DNA of 64,000 bases from Stutzerimonas stutzeri (GCA_002345575.1 DDVX01000012.1:157924-221923), one strand, 5' to 3'; shown: positions 8,783 through 18,089, counted from the first letter of the stretch. The notes: generated by a model from the sequence alone, not told the origin. Numbers and translations: made by a program.

Positions 8783-10302
8783 GCTGTTTCATCCACGAAG
8801 CGTTGGTCGACAGCAGTGCGCGGCCCCTGCGGTGGCGTGCCCTGGCGGCAGGCTAGTTCACCGACAGTCAGCCCGGCATTGAGCAGCCGCTGGCGCAGAT
8901 AGTCGAGCTCGGTGGATATCAGCTGGGCCGTACCGCTGTGTTCGGCCCAGATTTGGCTCGACAGGCTGCCGCTGATCAGCTGTGCCTGCACCTGCAGCGG
9001 ACCCAATGGGGCAACATCAAAAGCCAGTTCGACCTTCCACAGGGTTTCGGCTTTTTCCTTGCCGTTTTGCCGGGACTCGTCTTCGCGTTGCAGCTTGATC
9101 TGTAGCGGCACGATATCGCGAGTATCACGCATCGGTACTTCAATCTGCCAGGTGGTGACTTGCGCACCGTCGGGGCCGGTCTGGGTTTGCGCGAGACTGG
9201 AAAGCTGATGGGTCTGCAAGCGTGATACCGCTGCCGCCGCCAGTTTCAACATGAGTTCCAGATCGACTTCGCCGTCGGCATTGAACAGCAGTTTGCTCGG
9301 TAGCGGAAAGCTTTGTGCAAGCTGGCGCGCGTTCGGTTGCCCGAGTGCACCAAGGGCGTTGCGAGCGAAGGCCGGCAGCGCCTGTCCAAGCGTTGCTGCA
9401 GTCTGGGCCGCTGCCAATGACCCGCTGCCAGGTAGCCCCGGCAATTGCGCGATCAGGCGTAGCAGGGCGGCCTTCATGTCTGTGGGTAGGCTGTCGGTTT
9501 GTCCATTGAGCAGGCGCGCTTCAAGAAAAATGCCGCTCTTGGCCAGCGCCTGGGCCAGGGTCTTGGCATCGCCCAGCTGCTGCATTTCGGGAATCAGACC
9601 GAGCAGGCGTTCGGCTGCTCCGCGCAAGCCGTCGGGTAAGGCCGCTCCTTTAGTCAATGCGCTGAGCAAGCCTTCAAGCGAGCCCTGACGACTGTTCTGC
9701 GCGCCTAGGTGCTGGCCCAGCATGAGTTGGTCGAGGCGCCCGCTCAGTGGCATGAAAGCCAGCGACTGATCACCTTGCACGCGGGCGGTGAGCAGGCTGC
9801 CCGGTGCCAGCGGCAGGCTTGATTCGATATTGAGCTTTTGCCCGGCCAGCGGGGAGTTGAGCAGACTTATCACCAGGGTGAAAGTGGTTTGGCCGGATTG
9901 CTGGGTTTGCTGGCTGGCAATGACCTTGCCCTGAATCACCGTGCCCACGGGCAGTTGGCCGAGATCAATGCTGCTCATGGGCTGGCGACCGCCGGGCTGC
10001 AGAATGGCCAACAGACGGGTATCGGATGCTGCGGTCACGTACAAGGCTGCGCCCGGCGCAACGGCTTTGGCGCTAGTGGTTTCGACCGTTGCCTGGCGCC
10101 CACTACCCAGTGTCAGGCGCAGCGTCAGCTGGAAGGCCTGAAGGGCTTCCTTGATCCTGACGACTTCGGCCTCGGCGCTTTCCCCGGCCGCAAGCAGCCC
10201 CTGCATTGGCTGCAGCAGTTTCAACGCCAGTTCGGCCGAAGCTGCCGCTGAGCGGGGCGGGTTGGCAGGGGGAATAGCTTGGGTACTTTTGATCTCGGTC
10301 AT
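8779..10302 (-). CDS. fliK: FliK-type hook-length control protein
   Basis: 507 residues. The N-terminal two-thirds is Ala/Gln/Leu-rich and low in complexity, as in FliK rulers. The C-terminal part (about residues 345-490) has the Flg_hook fold: LKLAAAAVSRLQTHQLSSL, WQIEVPMRDTRDIVPLQIKL and WKVELAFDVAPLGPLQVQAQ. FliK measures the hook and triggers the FlhB substrate switch. The location, next to cheW/ccm rather than inside the fli operon, suggests it may be a FliK paralogue; without the rest of the genome I cannot say whether a second fliK exists. Expressed with the FlhB-C protein. Confidence 0.8.
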   Translation of the reverse strand: MTEIKSTQAIPPANPPRSAAASAELALKLLQPMQGLLAAGESAEAEVVRIKEALQAFQLTLRLTLGSGRQATVETTSAKAVAPGAALYVTAASDTRLLAILQPGGRQPMSSIDLGQLPVGTVIQGKVIASQQTQQSGQTTFTLVISLLNSPLAGQKLNIESSLPLAPGSLLTARVQGDQSLAFMPLSGRLDQLMLGQHLGAQNSRQGSLEGLLSALTKGAALPDGLRGAAERLLGLIPEMQQLGDAKTLAQALAKSGIFLEARLLNGQTDSLPTDMKAALLRLIAQLPGLPGSGSLAAAQTAATLGQALPAFARNALGALGQPNARQLAQSFPLPSKLLFNADGEVDLELMLKLAAAAVSRLQTHQLSSLAQTQTGPDGAQVTTWQIEVPMRDTRDIVPLQIKLQREDESRQNGKEKAETLWKVELAFDVAPLGPLQVQAQLISGSLSSQIWAEHSGTAQLISTELDYLRQRLLNAGLTVGELACRQGTPPQGPRTAVDQRFVDETA

Positions 10303-10364
10303 TTTTACTTAAATGCTCTTACAACCTTTCGACTTTGTGGTCTTCGGGCCCAAGGCGCGGCATG

Positions 10365-10370
10365 TATAAT
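10365..10370 (+). promoter_or_regulatory. Possible -10 element for the ccm operon
   Basis: A perfect TATAAT sits 65 bases upstream of ccmA, in the 133-base space between the divergent fliK-type gene and ccmA. No convincing -35 hexamer at 16-18 bases was found, so this is only a candidate. Confidence 0.35.
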
Positions 10371-10435
10371 TCGGCCCGCCTGACGTACCTGTCATTGTAG
10401 CGGCTACGTCCTTTCCATCTTGAGGTGTCCATAGC

Positions 10436-11071
10436 GTGTCCCGTCCCTTTCTAGAAGCTGTGGCGCTTTCCTGCGAGCGGGACTGGCGTCTGTTGTTCGA
10501 AAGGCTGGACCTGCAGGTCTCAAAAGGCCAGATGTTGCAGATCGCCGGTCCCAACGGTAGTGGTAAAACCAGTCTGCTACGGCTGCTGTCAGGACTGATG
10601 CAGCCGACCGCAGGGGAAGTGCGGCTGCATGGCCGCAACCTCGAAAGTCAGCGTGACGAATTGGCGCGCAATCTTCTTTGGATCGGTCATGCCGCGGGTA
10701 TCAAAGGCCTGCTTACCCCAGAAGAAAACCTAACCTGGCTCTGTGCGCTGCACCAACCGGCGACTCGCGAGGCCATTTGGCAAGCGCTGCAGGCGGTGGG
10801 TTTGCGAGGCTTTGAGGATGTTCCCTGTCATACGCTGTCTGCCGGACAACAGCGTCGTGTCGGTCTGGCGCGGTTGTATCTTTCGCCGCCCCCCCTGTGG
10901 ATTCTCGACGAGCCGTTCACCGCGCTCGACAAGCATGGCGTGGCGCAGCTGGAGCGACACCTTGCCGGACATTGCGAGCAGGGTGGCATGGTCGTGCTGA
11001 CCACTCATCATTCGCTCGCTGAAAAGCCGGCCGGTTATGGTGAAATCGATCTCGGGCAGCGCGCGGCATGA
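10436..11071 (+). CDS. ccmA: CcmA, haem exporter ATP-binding subunit
   Basis: ABC ATPase of the CcmABCD complex, which releases holo-CcmE during System I cytochrome c maturation. GTG start with GAGGTG upstream; 211 residues. Walker A GPNGSGKTSLLRLLSGL, signature motif LSAGQQRRVGLARL, Walker B LWILDEPFTALD and the H-loop TTHHS are all present. The stop overlaps the ccmB ATG (ATGA). First gene of a nine-gene ccm operon. Confidence 0.96.
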   Translation: MSRPFLEAVALSCERDWRLLFERLDLQVSKGQMLQIAGPNGSGKTSLLRLLSGLMQPTAGEVRLHGRNLESQRDELARNLLWIGHAAGIKGLLTPEENLTWLCALHQPATREAIWQALQAVGLRGFEDVPCHTLSAGQQRRVGLARLYLSPPPLWILDEPFTALDKHGVAQLERHLAGHCEQGGMVVLTTHHSLAEKPAGYGEIDLGQRAA

Positions 11072-11739
11072 GCAATGTCTTCACTCTGCTGCTGGCCCGC
11101 GAAACCCGCCTGCTGTTTCGCCGCCCCGCAGAGCTAGCCAACCCGTTGGTGTTCTTCGCCATTGTTATTGCCCTGTTTCCTCTGGCGGTGGGGCCGGAAA
11201 TGCAGCTGCTGCAAACCATTTCTCCAGGCCTGATCTGGGTTGCAGCGCTATTGGCCGTTCTACTTTCGCTGGATGGGCTGTTTCGCAGCGATTTTGAAGA
11301 TGGCTCGCTGGAGCAGTGGGTCGTTTCGCCACACCCGTTAGCACTTCTGGTTCTTGCCAAGGTGCTGGCACACTGGGTCTTCTCTGGCCTGGCGCTGGTT
11401 TTGCTGGCGCCGCTGCTGGCTTTAATGCTGGGCATGCCGATGAGCGCGCTGCCGGTATTGTTGGTTTCGCTGCTGCTAGGCACGCCTGTCCTGAGTCTGC
11501 TGGGTGCGGTCGGTGCGGCATTGACTGTCGGCCTCAAGCGCGGCGGTTTGCTGCTGGCTCTGCTGATTCTGCCGCTGTATATCCCAGTGCTCATTTTGGG
11601 CAGCGGTGCGCTGCAGGCAGCGCTGCAGGGGCTGCCTGCGGTCGGCCATCTGTTATGGCTTTCCAGTCTGACGGCTCTGGCGGTCACCCTTACACCTTTT
11701 GCAATAGCGGCTGGCCTGAAAATCAGTGTTGGCGAGTGA
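11068..11739 (+). CDS. ccmB: CcmB, haem exporter membrane subunit
   Basis: Inner-membrane permease of the CcmABCD complex. 223 residues with about six hydrophobic segments and the family N-terminus FTLLLARETRLLFRRPAELA. Further family sequence: LEQWVVSPHPLALLVLAKVL and LPLYIPVLILGSGAL. ATGA overlap with ccmA; a 148-base gap separates it from ccmC. Confidence 0.95.
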   Translation: MSNVFTLLLARETRLLFRRPAELANPLVFFAIVIALFPLAVGPEMQLLQTISPGLIWVAALLAVLLSLDGLFRSDFEDGSLEQWVVSPHPLALLVLAKVLAHWVFSGLALVLLAPLLALMLGMPMSALPVLLVSLLLGTPVLSLLGAVGAALTVGLKRGGLLLALLILPLYIPVLILGSGALQAALQGLPAVGHLLWLSSLTALAVTLTPFAIAAGLKISVGE

Positions 11740-11887
11740 TGGATTGCACAATGGATTTATTCGATAGCGCTACGGTTTCTCTCCACGTACGGCCTCTGGC
11801 GCCGGCGGCTTTACTGATCGAAAACAAGTGGTGCCTGTCCGGTTTTGGGGCAGCATCGGAGTGCGTAGCGGATTTGAGGCAGGTGCT

Positions 11888-12643
11888 ATGAACTGGACAT
11901 GGTTCCACAAGCTGGGCTCGCCCAAATGGTTCTACGGAATCACCAGCCGCTGGATGCCCTGGCTTGGCTGGGCAACCTTTGTGCTGGTTACGATCGGCAC
12001 GATCTGGGGGCTGGCATTTGCGCCGCAGGATTACCAGCAGGGCAACAGCTTTCGCATCATCTACATTCACGTACCCGCCGCGTTTCTTGCGCAATCGATC
12101 TATGTGATGCTGGCAGTCGCCGGCCTGGTCGGCCTGGTGTGGAAAATGAAACTGGCGGATGTCGCGCTGCAGCAGGCTGCGCCCATTGGCGCCTGGATGA
12201 CCTTCATTGCACTGCTGACCGGTGCCGTATGGGGCAAGCCGACCTGGGGCGCCTGGTGGGTTTGGGATGCACGCCTGACCTCCATGTTAATTCTGCTGTT
12301 CCTGTACTTCGGCATCATTGCGCTGGGACAGGCCATCAGCAATCGTGACAGTGCGGCGAAGGCCTGCGCGGTATTGTCCATCGTCGGGGTGGTGAACATT
12401 CCGATCATCAAGTACTCGGTGGAGTGGTGGAACACCCTTCATCAGCCTGCAACCTTCACGGTTACCGAAAAGCCCGCCATGCCGATGGAAATGTGGTTGC
12501 CGCTACTGGTCATGGTTCTAGGCTTTTACTGCTTCTTCACGTGGGTGCTGCTGATGCGCATGCGCCTGGAAGTGCTGCGTCGCGAGTCACGCAGCAGCTG
12601 GGTCAGGACCGAAGTGAAGGCGCTGGTAGGTAAAGCATCATGA
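11888..12643 (+). CDS. ccmC: CcmC, haem delivery to CcmE
   Basis: CcmC loads haem onto the chaperone CcmE. The ATG at 11888 gives MNWTWFHKLGSPKWFYGITS, the usual N-terminus; an in-frame GTG 60 bases upstream adds an unlikely tail. 251 residues, six membrane helices, with the tryptophan-rich WWD motif WGKPTWGAWWVWDARLTSM and the two haem-ligand His in IYIHVPAA and EWWNTLHQPA. The 148 bases between ccmB and ccmC hold nothing recognisable. The stop overlaps ccmD. Confidence 0.96.
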   Translation: MNWTWFHKLGSPKWFYGITSRWMPWLGWATFVLVTIGTIWGLAFAPQDYQQGNSFRIIYIHVPAAFLAQSIYVMLAVAGLVGLVWKMKLADVALQQAAPIGAWMTFIALLTGAVWGKPTWGAWWVWDARLTSMLILLFLYFGIIALGQAISNRDSAAKACAVLSIVGVVNIPIIKYSVEWWNTLHQPATFTVTEKPAMPMEMWLPLLVMVLGFYCFFTWVLLMRMRLEVLRRESRSSWVRTEVKALVGKAS

Positions 12644-12816
12644 ATTTCTCATCGTTTTCCGAATTCATCGCCATGGGCAACCATGGTCTTTATGTCTGGA
12701 CGGCCTATGGCATCAGCTTGGCTGTTCTGGTTTTGAACGTGGCGCTGCCAATGCTGGCGCGTCGGCGATACCTGCAAGAAGAGGCGCGTCGTTTGCGCCG
12801 GGAGGAAATGAAGTGA
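12640..12816 (+). CDS. ccmD: CcmD, small haem exporter subunit
   Basis: 58-residue protein: MNFSSFSEFIAMGNHGLYVW is followed by one membrane helix (TAYGISLAVLVLNVALPMLA) and a basic, charged tail ending RREEMK. CcmD holds the CcmABC-CcmE complex together. The ATG overlaps the ccmC stop (ATGA), and its own stop overlaps the GTG start of ccmE (GTGA), so position, size and topology all fit. The MGxHGxYVW-like motif is typical of CcmD. Confidence 0.93.
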   Translation: MNFSSFSEFIAMGNHGLYVWTAYGISLAVLVLNVALPMLARRRYLQEEARRLRREEMK

Positions 12817-13280
12817 ATCCTGTGCGTAAGAAGCGTTTGTTCATCATTCTGGCAATCCTTGCCGGGGTGGGGGTGGCTGTAACCCTGGCGTTGTCTGCCT
12901 TGCAAGAGAACATCAACCTTTTCTATACGCCGACTCAGATTGCCGCCGGCGAAGCGCCTGAAGGGACTCGAATCCGCGCCGGGGGTCTGGTTGAAGACGG
13001 TTCGGTGACGCGCAGCAGTGACTCGCTTACTGTCACTTTCCGGGTCACCGACAATAACGCCAGCATCGCCATCCAGTATCAGGGCATTCTCCCGGACCTG
13101 TTCCGCGAGGGGCAGGGCATCGTTGCGCTTGGTCGCGTCAACGGTGAGGGCATCCTGGTAGCCGACGAAGTGCTGGCCAAGCATGATGAGAACTACATGC
13201 CACCGGAAGTTACCCAGGCACTGGAGCAGAGCGGAATGATGAAGCACTACGAAGGCGACAAGCAGGAGTATGCAAAATGA
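12813..13280 (+). CDS. ccmE: CcmE, periplasmic haem chaperone
   Basis: 155 residues: a short basic N-terminus, a single membrane anchor (LFIILAILAGVGVAVTLALS) and a periplasmic beta-barrel. The covalent haem-binding motif HxxxY is present as LAKHDENYMPPEV near residue 130. The domain signature FYTPTQIAAGEAPEGTRIRA is also clear. It starts with GTG overlapping the ccmD stop and its stop overlaps the ccmF ATG, so the operon is tightly coupled here. Confidence 0.96.
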   Translation: MNPVRKKRLFIILAILAGVGVAVTLALSALQENINLFYTPTQIAAGEAPEGTRIRAGGLVEDGSVTRSSDSLTVTFRVTDNNASIAIQYQGILPDLFREGQGIVALGRVNGEGILVADEVLAKHDENYMPPEVTQALEQSGMMKHYEGDKQEYAK

Positions 13281-15250
13281 TTCCTGAGCTCGGCCATCTG
13301 GCCATGATTCTGGCGCTGTGCCTGGCCGTGGTGCAGGGCACGTTGCCGCTGATCGGTGCCTGGCGCGGTGATCACCAGTGGATGAGCCTGGCGCAGCCGG
13401 CTGCCTGGGGACAGTTCGCCTTCCTCGCTTTTTCCTTCGCTTGCCTGACCTATGCGTTCATGGTCGATGACTTCTCCGTCGCCTATGTCGCCCACAACTC
13501 CAACAGCGCACTGCCGTGGTACTACAAGTTCAGCGCCGTGTGGGGCGCTCACGAAGGCTCGCTGTTGCTCTGGGCATTTATCCTGGCTGGCTGGACTTTT
13601 GCTGTGGCGATTTTCTCCCGACAGCTGCCCGAGGACATGCTGGCGCGGGTGCTGGGCATCATGGGCCTGATCAGTATCGGTTTTCTGCTGTTCCTGATCA
13701 TGACTTCCAACCCCTTCGAGCGCTACCTGCCACAGGCACCGATGGACGGGCGTGATCTCAACCCGCTGCTGCAGGACTTCGGCCTGATCGTGCATCCGCC
13801 AATGCTCTATATGGGCTATGTCGGTTTCTCAGTGGCTTTTTCCTTCGCTATCGCCGCCTTGCTGGGCGGCCGCCTGGATGCTGCCTGGGCGCGCTGGTCG
13901 CGGCCCTGGACCCTGGTCGCCTGGGCCTTTCTCGGCGCCGGTATCGCGCTGGGCTCCTGGTGGGCCTATTACGAGCTGGGCTGGGGCGGCTGGTGGTTCT
14001 GGGATCCGGTGGAAAATGCCTCCTTCATGCCGTGGCTGGTCGGTACGGCGCTGATCCACTCGCTGGCCGTGACGGAGAAACGTGGCGTCTTCAAGAGCTG
14101 GACGGTATTGCTGGCGATTGCCGCATTCTCGCTCAGCCTGCTGGGCACCTTCCTGGTCCGCTCTGGTGTGCTGACTTCGGTGCATGCCTTCGCCACCGAC
14201 CCGGAGCGCGGCGTCTTCATCCTGGCGTTCCTGTTGCTGGTGGTCGGCGGTTCGCTGACGCTGTTCGCCTTGCGTGCGCCGGTGGTGAAAAGCCGGATCG
14301 GCTTCAGCCTCTGGTCGCGTGAAACCCTGCTGCTGGTCAATAACCTGCTGCTGGTGGTCGCTACCGCGATGATCTTGCTGGGTACGCTGTACCCGCTGCT
14401 GCTCGATGCCCTGTCCGACACCAAGCTGTCCGTCGGTCCGCCCTATTTCAATGCGATGTTCCTGCCGCTGATGGCCGCACTGATGCTGGCGCTTGCCGTG
14501 GGCGTGCTGGTGCGCTGGAAAGACACCCCGGTCAAATGGCTTCTGAGCATGCTGACTCCGGTGTTGATTACCAGTGCCGTGTTGGGTGGGCTGGGCTCGA
14601 TGTTGCTCGCCGATTTCCACTGGGCTGTGCTTGCCGTGTGCATGCTGGCCGCCTGGGTAGTGTTGGCTGGCGTGCGCGATATCCTCGACAAGACCCGTCA
14701 CAAGGGACTGATCAAGGGCATCCTCAGCCTGGCGCCAAGCTATTGGGGTATGCAAACCGCGCACTTGGGCCTGGCGATTTGCGCCATCGGCGTGGTGCTT
14801 GTCAGCCAGAACAGTTCCGAGCGTGATCTGCGGCTGGCGCCGGGTGAGTCGCTAGAGCTGGGTGGTTACAGCTTCGTTTTTGAAGGCGCCACGCACTTCG
14901 ATGGGCCTAATTTCACCTCCGATAAGGGCACCATTCGAGTGTTTGACGGTGACAAGCAGGTTGCCGTTCTGCATCCCGAAAAACGCCTCTATACCGTGCA
15001 GCAGATGCCCATGACCGAAGCTGGCATTGATGCAGGCTTCACCCGTGATCTGTATGTAGCGTTGGGTGAGCCGCTGGAAAATGGTGCCTGGGCTGTGCGG
15101 GTGCATATCAAACCCTTCGTGCGCTGGATCTGGCTGGGCGCGTTGCTGATGTCCGTAGGTGGGGTTCTGTCCGCCTGTGACCGGCGCTATCGCGTGAAGG
15201 TCAAGATCCGTGTCCGTGAGGCCCTGGGTCTGGCCCAGCAAGGAGCCTGA
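13277..15250 (+). CDS. ccmF: CcmF, cytochrome c haem lyase subunit
   Basis: 657-residue multi-spanning protein that, with CcmH and CcmI, attaches haem to apocytochromes c in the periplasm. The WWD-type motif GWGGWWFWDPVENASFMPWL is at about residue 236. Other family stretches are NSNSALPWYYKFSAVWGAHE and LLGTFLVRSGVLTSVHAFA. A large periplasmic loop near the C-terminus precedes the last helix. The usual length for the family is 650-660. Confidence 0.97.
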   Translation: MIPELGHLAMILALCLAVVQGTLPLIGAWRGDHQWMSLAQPAAWGQFAFLAFSFACLTYAFMVDDFSVAYVAHNSNSALPWYYKFSAVWGAHEGSLLLWAFILAGWTFAVAIFSRQLPEDMLARVLGIMGLISIGFLLFLIMTSNPFERYLPQAPMDGRDLNPLLQDFGLIVHPPMLYMGYVGFSVAFSFAIAALLGGRLDAAWARWSRPWTLVAWAFLGAGIALGSWWAYYELGWGGWWFWDPVENASFMPWLVGTALIHSLAVTEKRGVFKSWTVLLAIAAFSLSLLGTFLVRSGVLTSVHAFATDPERGVFILAFLLLVVGGSLTLFALRAPVVKSRIGFSLWSRETLLLVNNLLLVVATAMILLGTLYPLLLDALSDTKLSVGPPYFNAMFLPLMAALMLALAVGVLVRWKDTPVKWLLSMLTPVLITSAVLGGLGSMLLADFHWAVLAVCMLAAWVVLAGVRDILDKTRHKGLIKGILSLAPSYWGMQTAHLGLAICAIGVVLVSQNSSERDLRLAPGESLELGGYSFVFEGATHFDGPNFTSDKGTIRVFDGDKQVAVLHPEKRLYTVQQMPMTEAGIDAGFTRDLYVALGEPLENGAWAVRVHIKPFVRWIWLGALLMSVGGVLSACDRRYRVKVKIRVREALGLAQQGA

Positions 15251-15252
15251 TA

Positions 15253-15783
15253 ATGAAAAGACTGTTGATGCTGCTGCCGTTGGCGATCTTCCTGATGGTT
15301 GCAGTGTTTCTATACCGCGGCCTGTTCATGGACCCCTCAGAGCTGCCGTCGGCGCTGATCGACAGGCCGCTGCCCGAGTTTTCCCAGCCATCGCTGGAAG
15401 ACCCGGAACGCATGCTCAGTGCTGCCGACCTCAAGGGCGAAGCGGCGCTGGTGAACGTCTGGGCGACCTGGTGTCCGACCTGCCGTGCCGAGCACGAGAT
15501 GCTCAACCAGCTGGCCAGTCAGGGCGTGGTGGTCTACGGGATCAACTACAAGGACGATAGCGAAGCCGCTCGCCGCTGGCTGGACGAACTGGGCAACCCT
15601 TATCGTCTCAACGTCGAAGACCCGGAGGGCAGTTTGGGAATCAACCTCGGCGTTTACGGTGCGCCGGAAACTTTCCTGATCGACAAGAATGGCGTCATTC
15701 GCCACAAGTATGTCGGGGCCATTGATCAGCGTGTTTGGCGTGAACAGCTCGCCGCGCTCTATCAGGAACTGGTGGACCAATGA
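15253..15783 (+). CDS. dsbE: DsbE/CcmG, thioredoxin-like cytochrome c maturation protein
   Basis: Periplasmic membrane-anchored thioredoxin-fold reductant that keeps the CxxCH cysteines of apocytochromes reduced. 176 residues: N-terminal anchor (LLMLLPLAIFLMVAVFLYRG), active-site motif WATWCPTCRAEH at about residue 75, and the typical cis-Pro region GVYGAPETFLID. Starts 2 bases after the ccmF stop and overlaps ccmH by 4 bases. Confidence 0.96.
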   Translation: MKRLLMLLPLAIFLMVAVFLYRGLFMDPSELPSALIDRPLPEFSQPSLEDPERMLSAADLKGEAALVNVWATWCPTCRAEHEMLNQLASQGVVVYGINYKDDSEAARRWLDELGNPYRLNVEDPEGSLGINLGVYGAPETFLIDKNGVIRHKYVGAIDQRVWREQLAALYQELVDQ

Positions 15784-16253
15784 AACAGCTGATCCAAGGC
15801 TTTTTGCTGGCCCTGTGCATGATTGGCGGGGCGCAGGCGGCAATCGATGCCTACGAGTTCGAGAGCGAGGTCGAGCGCGAGCGCTACCGGACCCTGGTAG
15901 AAGAACTGCGCTGCCCGAAATGCCAGAACCAGAATATTGCCGACTCCAACGCGCCCATTGCCATGGACCTGCGCCGGGAAATCTTCCGCATGCTTGAAGA
16001 AGGTCAGAGCAACGAGCAGATCGTTGACTATCTGGTCGCGCGTTATGGTGATTTCGTTCGCTATAAGCCGCCGGTCAATCTCAAGACGCTGGCGCTCTGG
16101 TATGGGCCGATCGCTATGCTGGTGGTGGGTTTCGGCGTGCTCGCGCTGATGCTAAGGCGTCGTCGGCGTGCCGGCGACAGCGAAGCGCAAAACACTCTTT
16201 CCGAGGCCGAACGCGAGCGCCTCGCCACATTGCTGGATAAAAAAGAACCATGA
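15780..16253 (+). CDS. ccmH: CcmH (CcmL-type), apocytochrome thiol oxidoreductase
   Basis: 157 residues with a signal/anchor sequence, the redox motif LRCPKCQNQNIADSNAPIA (LRCxxC, about residues 42-47), a three-helix domain, and a C-terminal membrane helix (LALWYGPIAMLVVGFGVLAL) before a basic tail. It is the short form found in Pseudomonas, with the TPR part encoded separately as ccmI. ATG overlaps the dsbE stop; stop overlaps ccmI. Confidence 0.95.
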   Translation: MKQLIQGFLLALCMIGGAQAAIDAYEFESEVERERYRTLVEELRCPKCQNQNIADSNAPIAMDLRREIFRMLEEGQSNEQIVDYLVARYGDFVRYKPPVNLKTLALWYGPIAMLVVGFGVLALMLRRRRRAGDSEAQNTLSEAERERLATLLDKKEP

Positions 16254-17461
16254 TTGATTTCTGGATGGGGGCCAGCGTGTTGTTGCTGGCCGCTCTGGCT
16301 TTCCTGCTGATTCCCGCGTTGCGGGTACGCCGGCTACAGGCAGAGGAAGACAGGACGGCACTGAACGTCGCGCTGTATGAAGAGAGACTTGGCGAACTGG
16401 CCGGCCAGCAGGCTGCCGGCATACTGACGGCGGAGCAGTTTGAAGAGGGGCGCGCCGATGCTGCGCGTGAATTGCTCGACGATACTGATGGTGATGAGGT
16501 GCGGCGCATTGGAACTCTGGGCCGCACTATTCCGCTGATCGCTGCAGTGCTGGTGCCGCTGTTCGGCTACGGCATGTACATGCATTGGGGCGCTATCGAC
16601 AAGGTGGAGTTGGCGCGCGAGTTCGTCGAGCAGCCGAGAACCATAGAAGAAATGACGACTCGCCTTGAGCAAGCAGTCAAGGCACAGCCAGAATCTACTG
16701 AGGCATGGTATTTCCTGGCTCGAACCTACATGAATCAGGAGCGCCCGGCTGATGCCGCTGCTGCCTTTGCCAAGCTCGTCGAGCTGGCGGGGCGCGCGCC
16801 GGAGCTGCTTGGACAGTGGGCACAGGCGCTGTATTTTGCCGGAGACCGCCAATGGACCGATGAAATACGCCAGCTTACCGACGAGGCTCTGAAGGCAGAT
16901 CCCCATGAAGTGACGAGCCTGGGTCTGTTGGGAATCGCAGCTTTTGAAGAGGGTCGTTTCGAGGAAGCTGCCGGCTTCTGGGAGCGCTTGGTGGCTACGT
17001 TGCCGCCCGAAGACCCTTCGCGAGAAGCCATTCAGGGCGGTATTGCTCAGGCTCGTGAGCGAATTGGCCAAGCAGCCGGCACGGCTGAGCCGCCTGTGGA
17101 AGCGGCCCCGGCTGATGTACGGAGCGTTGAGGTTGAAGTTAAGCTCGGGGAAGAGCTGAGCGGAAAGGTTGAGTCTGGTGATGCGGTCTTCATATTCGCC
17201 CGCGCGGCTTCCGGTCCGGCCATGCCTCTGGCGGTCAAGCGCCTGAGCGTCAGCGACCTTCCGGCAACTGTCAGTTTGAGCGATGCCGACGCCATGATGC
17301 CCCAGCTGCGCATCTCCAGCTTCGAGCAGATCAGGCTGTTCGCACGCATTTCACGGGATGGCGATGCGACGCGAGGTGAATGGCAGGGCAGCAGTGAACC
17401 AATGAACCCGGGCGCCGAGAAAGTGGTCCGACTCACCATAGATCAACCTGTAACGCCCTGA
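16250..17461 (+). CDS. ccmI: CcmI, TPR apocytochrome chaperone
   Basis: 403 residues. Two membrane helices (residues about 1-22 and 90-112) flank a cytoplasmic segment; a periplasmic TPR domain follows (ESTEAWYFLARTYMNQERPA, then HEVTSLGLLGIAAFEEGRFE), and then a C-terminal beta-rich domain (VFIFARAASGPAMPLAVKRL). CcmI captures apocytochrome c C-termini and passes them to CcmFH. It ends the ccm operon; the next gene begins 27 bases on. Confidence 0.93.
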   Translation: MIDFWMGASVLLLAALAFLLIPALRVRRLQAEEDRTALNVALYEERLGELAGQQAAGILTAEQFEEGRADAARELLDDTDGDEVRRIGTLGRTIPLIAAVLVPLFGYGMYMHWGAIDKVELAREFVEQPRTIEEMTTRLEQAVKAQPESTEAWYFLARTYMNQERPADAAAAFAKLVELAGRAPELLGQWAQALYFAGDRQWTDEIRQLTDEALKADPHEVTSLGLLGIAAFEEGRFEEAAGFWERLVATLPPEDPSREAIQGGIAQARERIGQAAGTAEPPVEAAPADVRSVEVEVKLGEELSGKVESGDAVFIFARAASGPAMPLAVKRLSVSDLPATVSLSDADAMMPQLRISSFEQIRLFARISRDGDATRGEWQGSSEPMNPGAEKVVRLTIDQPVTP

Positions 17462-17488
17462 CCGCTAGCGGGGCGCGTGAGGCAAGTG

Positions 17489-17914
17489 ATGACGGATTCG
17501 GTTTACAGCCGGGCTACAAGCCTGCTCAAGGTGAGCGCCGCAATGGCGCTGGCGCTGCTGTTGGCGGCCTGTGCTGGAAGTCCCTATCAACCCGAGCCGG
17601 CTCCCAGGCCGGTTCCGCCTGCGCCTGATGTTCCCCGCGAGCCGGTCATTAAGCCGCCTTCTGCGCCAGCGCCGTCCGCGCCGCGCCCGCCAGCGACGCA
17701 GAAAAGTCACCCTCGCTATGCGCCCCCGCCACATGCCGCCGCGCACTGGGATAACCGGCTAAGCGTCTATGTTGTTGAGGGGCGGAGCCTGTACTACCGC
17801 GAACGACTTTATTATCGCTGGGACGGCGACTGGTATAGCGCGGGCCGACCGGAAGGTCCGTGGGAGCCGGTTGCCGCTCCCAGTGTGCCGCCGGGGCTTC
17901 GGCACTTGCACTGA
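17489..17914 (+). CDS. Proline-rich lipoprotein with tyrosine/tryptophan-rich C-terminus
   Basis: The ATG at 17489 has GAGGCAAG upstream; 141 residues. Signal peptide with lipobox LLLAAC (Cys at residue 28), so a predicted lipoprotein. The middle is Pro/Ala-rich and probably disordered. The C-terminal 50 residues contain LYYRERLYYRWDGDWYSAGR and GPWEPV, a pattern of aromatic repeats seen in several uncharacterised envelope proteins. It follows ccmI closely and may be cotranscribed, but no functional tie to cytochrome maturation can be shown. Function unknown. Confidence 0.7.
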   Translation: MTDSVYSRATSLLKVSAAMALALLLAACAGSPYQPEPAPRPVPPAPDVPREPVIKPPSAPAPSAPRPPATQKSHPRYAPPPHAAAHWDNRLSVYVVEGRSLYYRERLYYRWDGDWYSAGRPEGPWEPVAAPSVPPGLRHLH

Positions 17915-18089
17915 AGCCATCCAGGCAGAAGTTGCAGGTGGCTTTCCACTAATCGAGCCGGTAGGCAGGGCGCCACTGCTTTTATCCGCAGCTCCCTAAA
18001 GCCCGTTCAGTCATTGCCGATACAGTCTTCAAGCACGCAAGAAGGTGCTGTCTAAGGCTGCAAGGTTTTGGCTGAACGGAGCAAGATTC

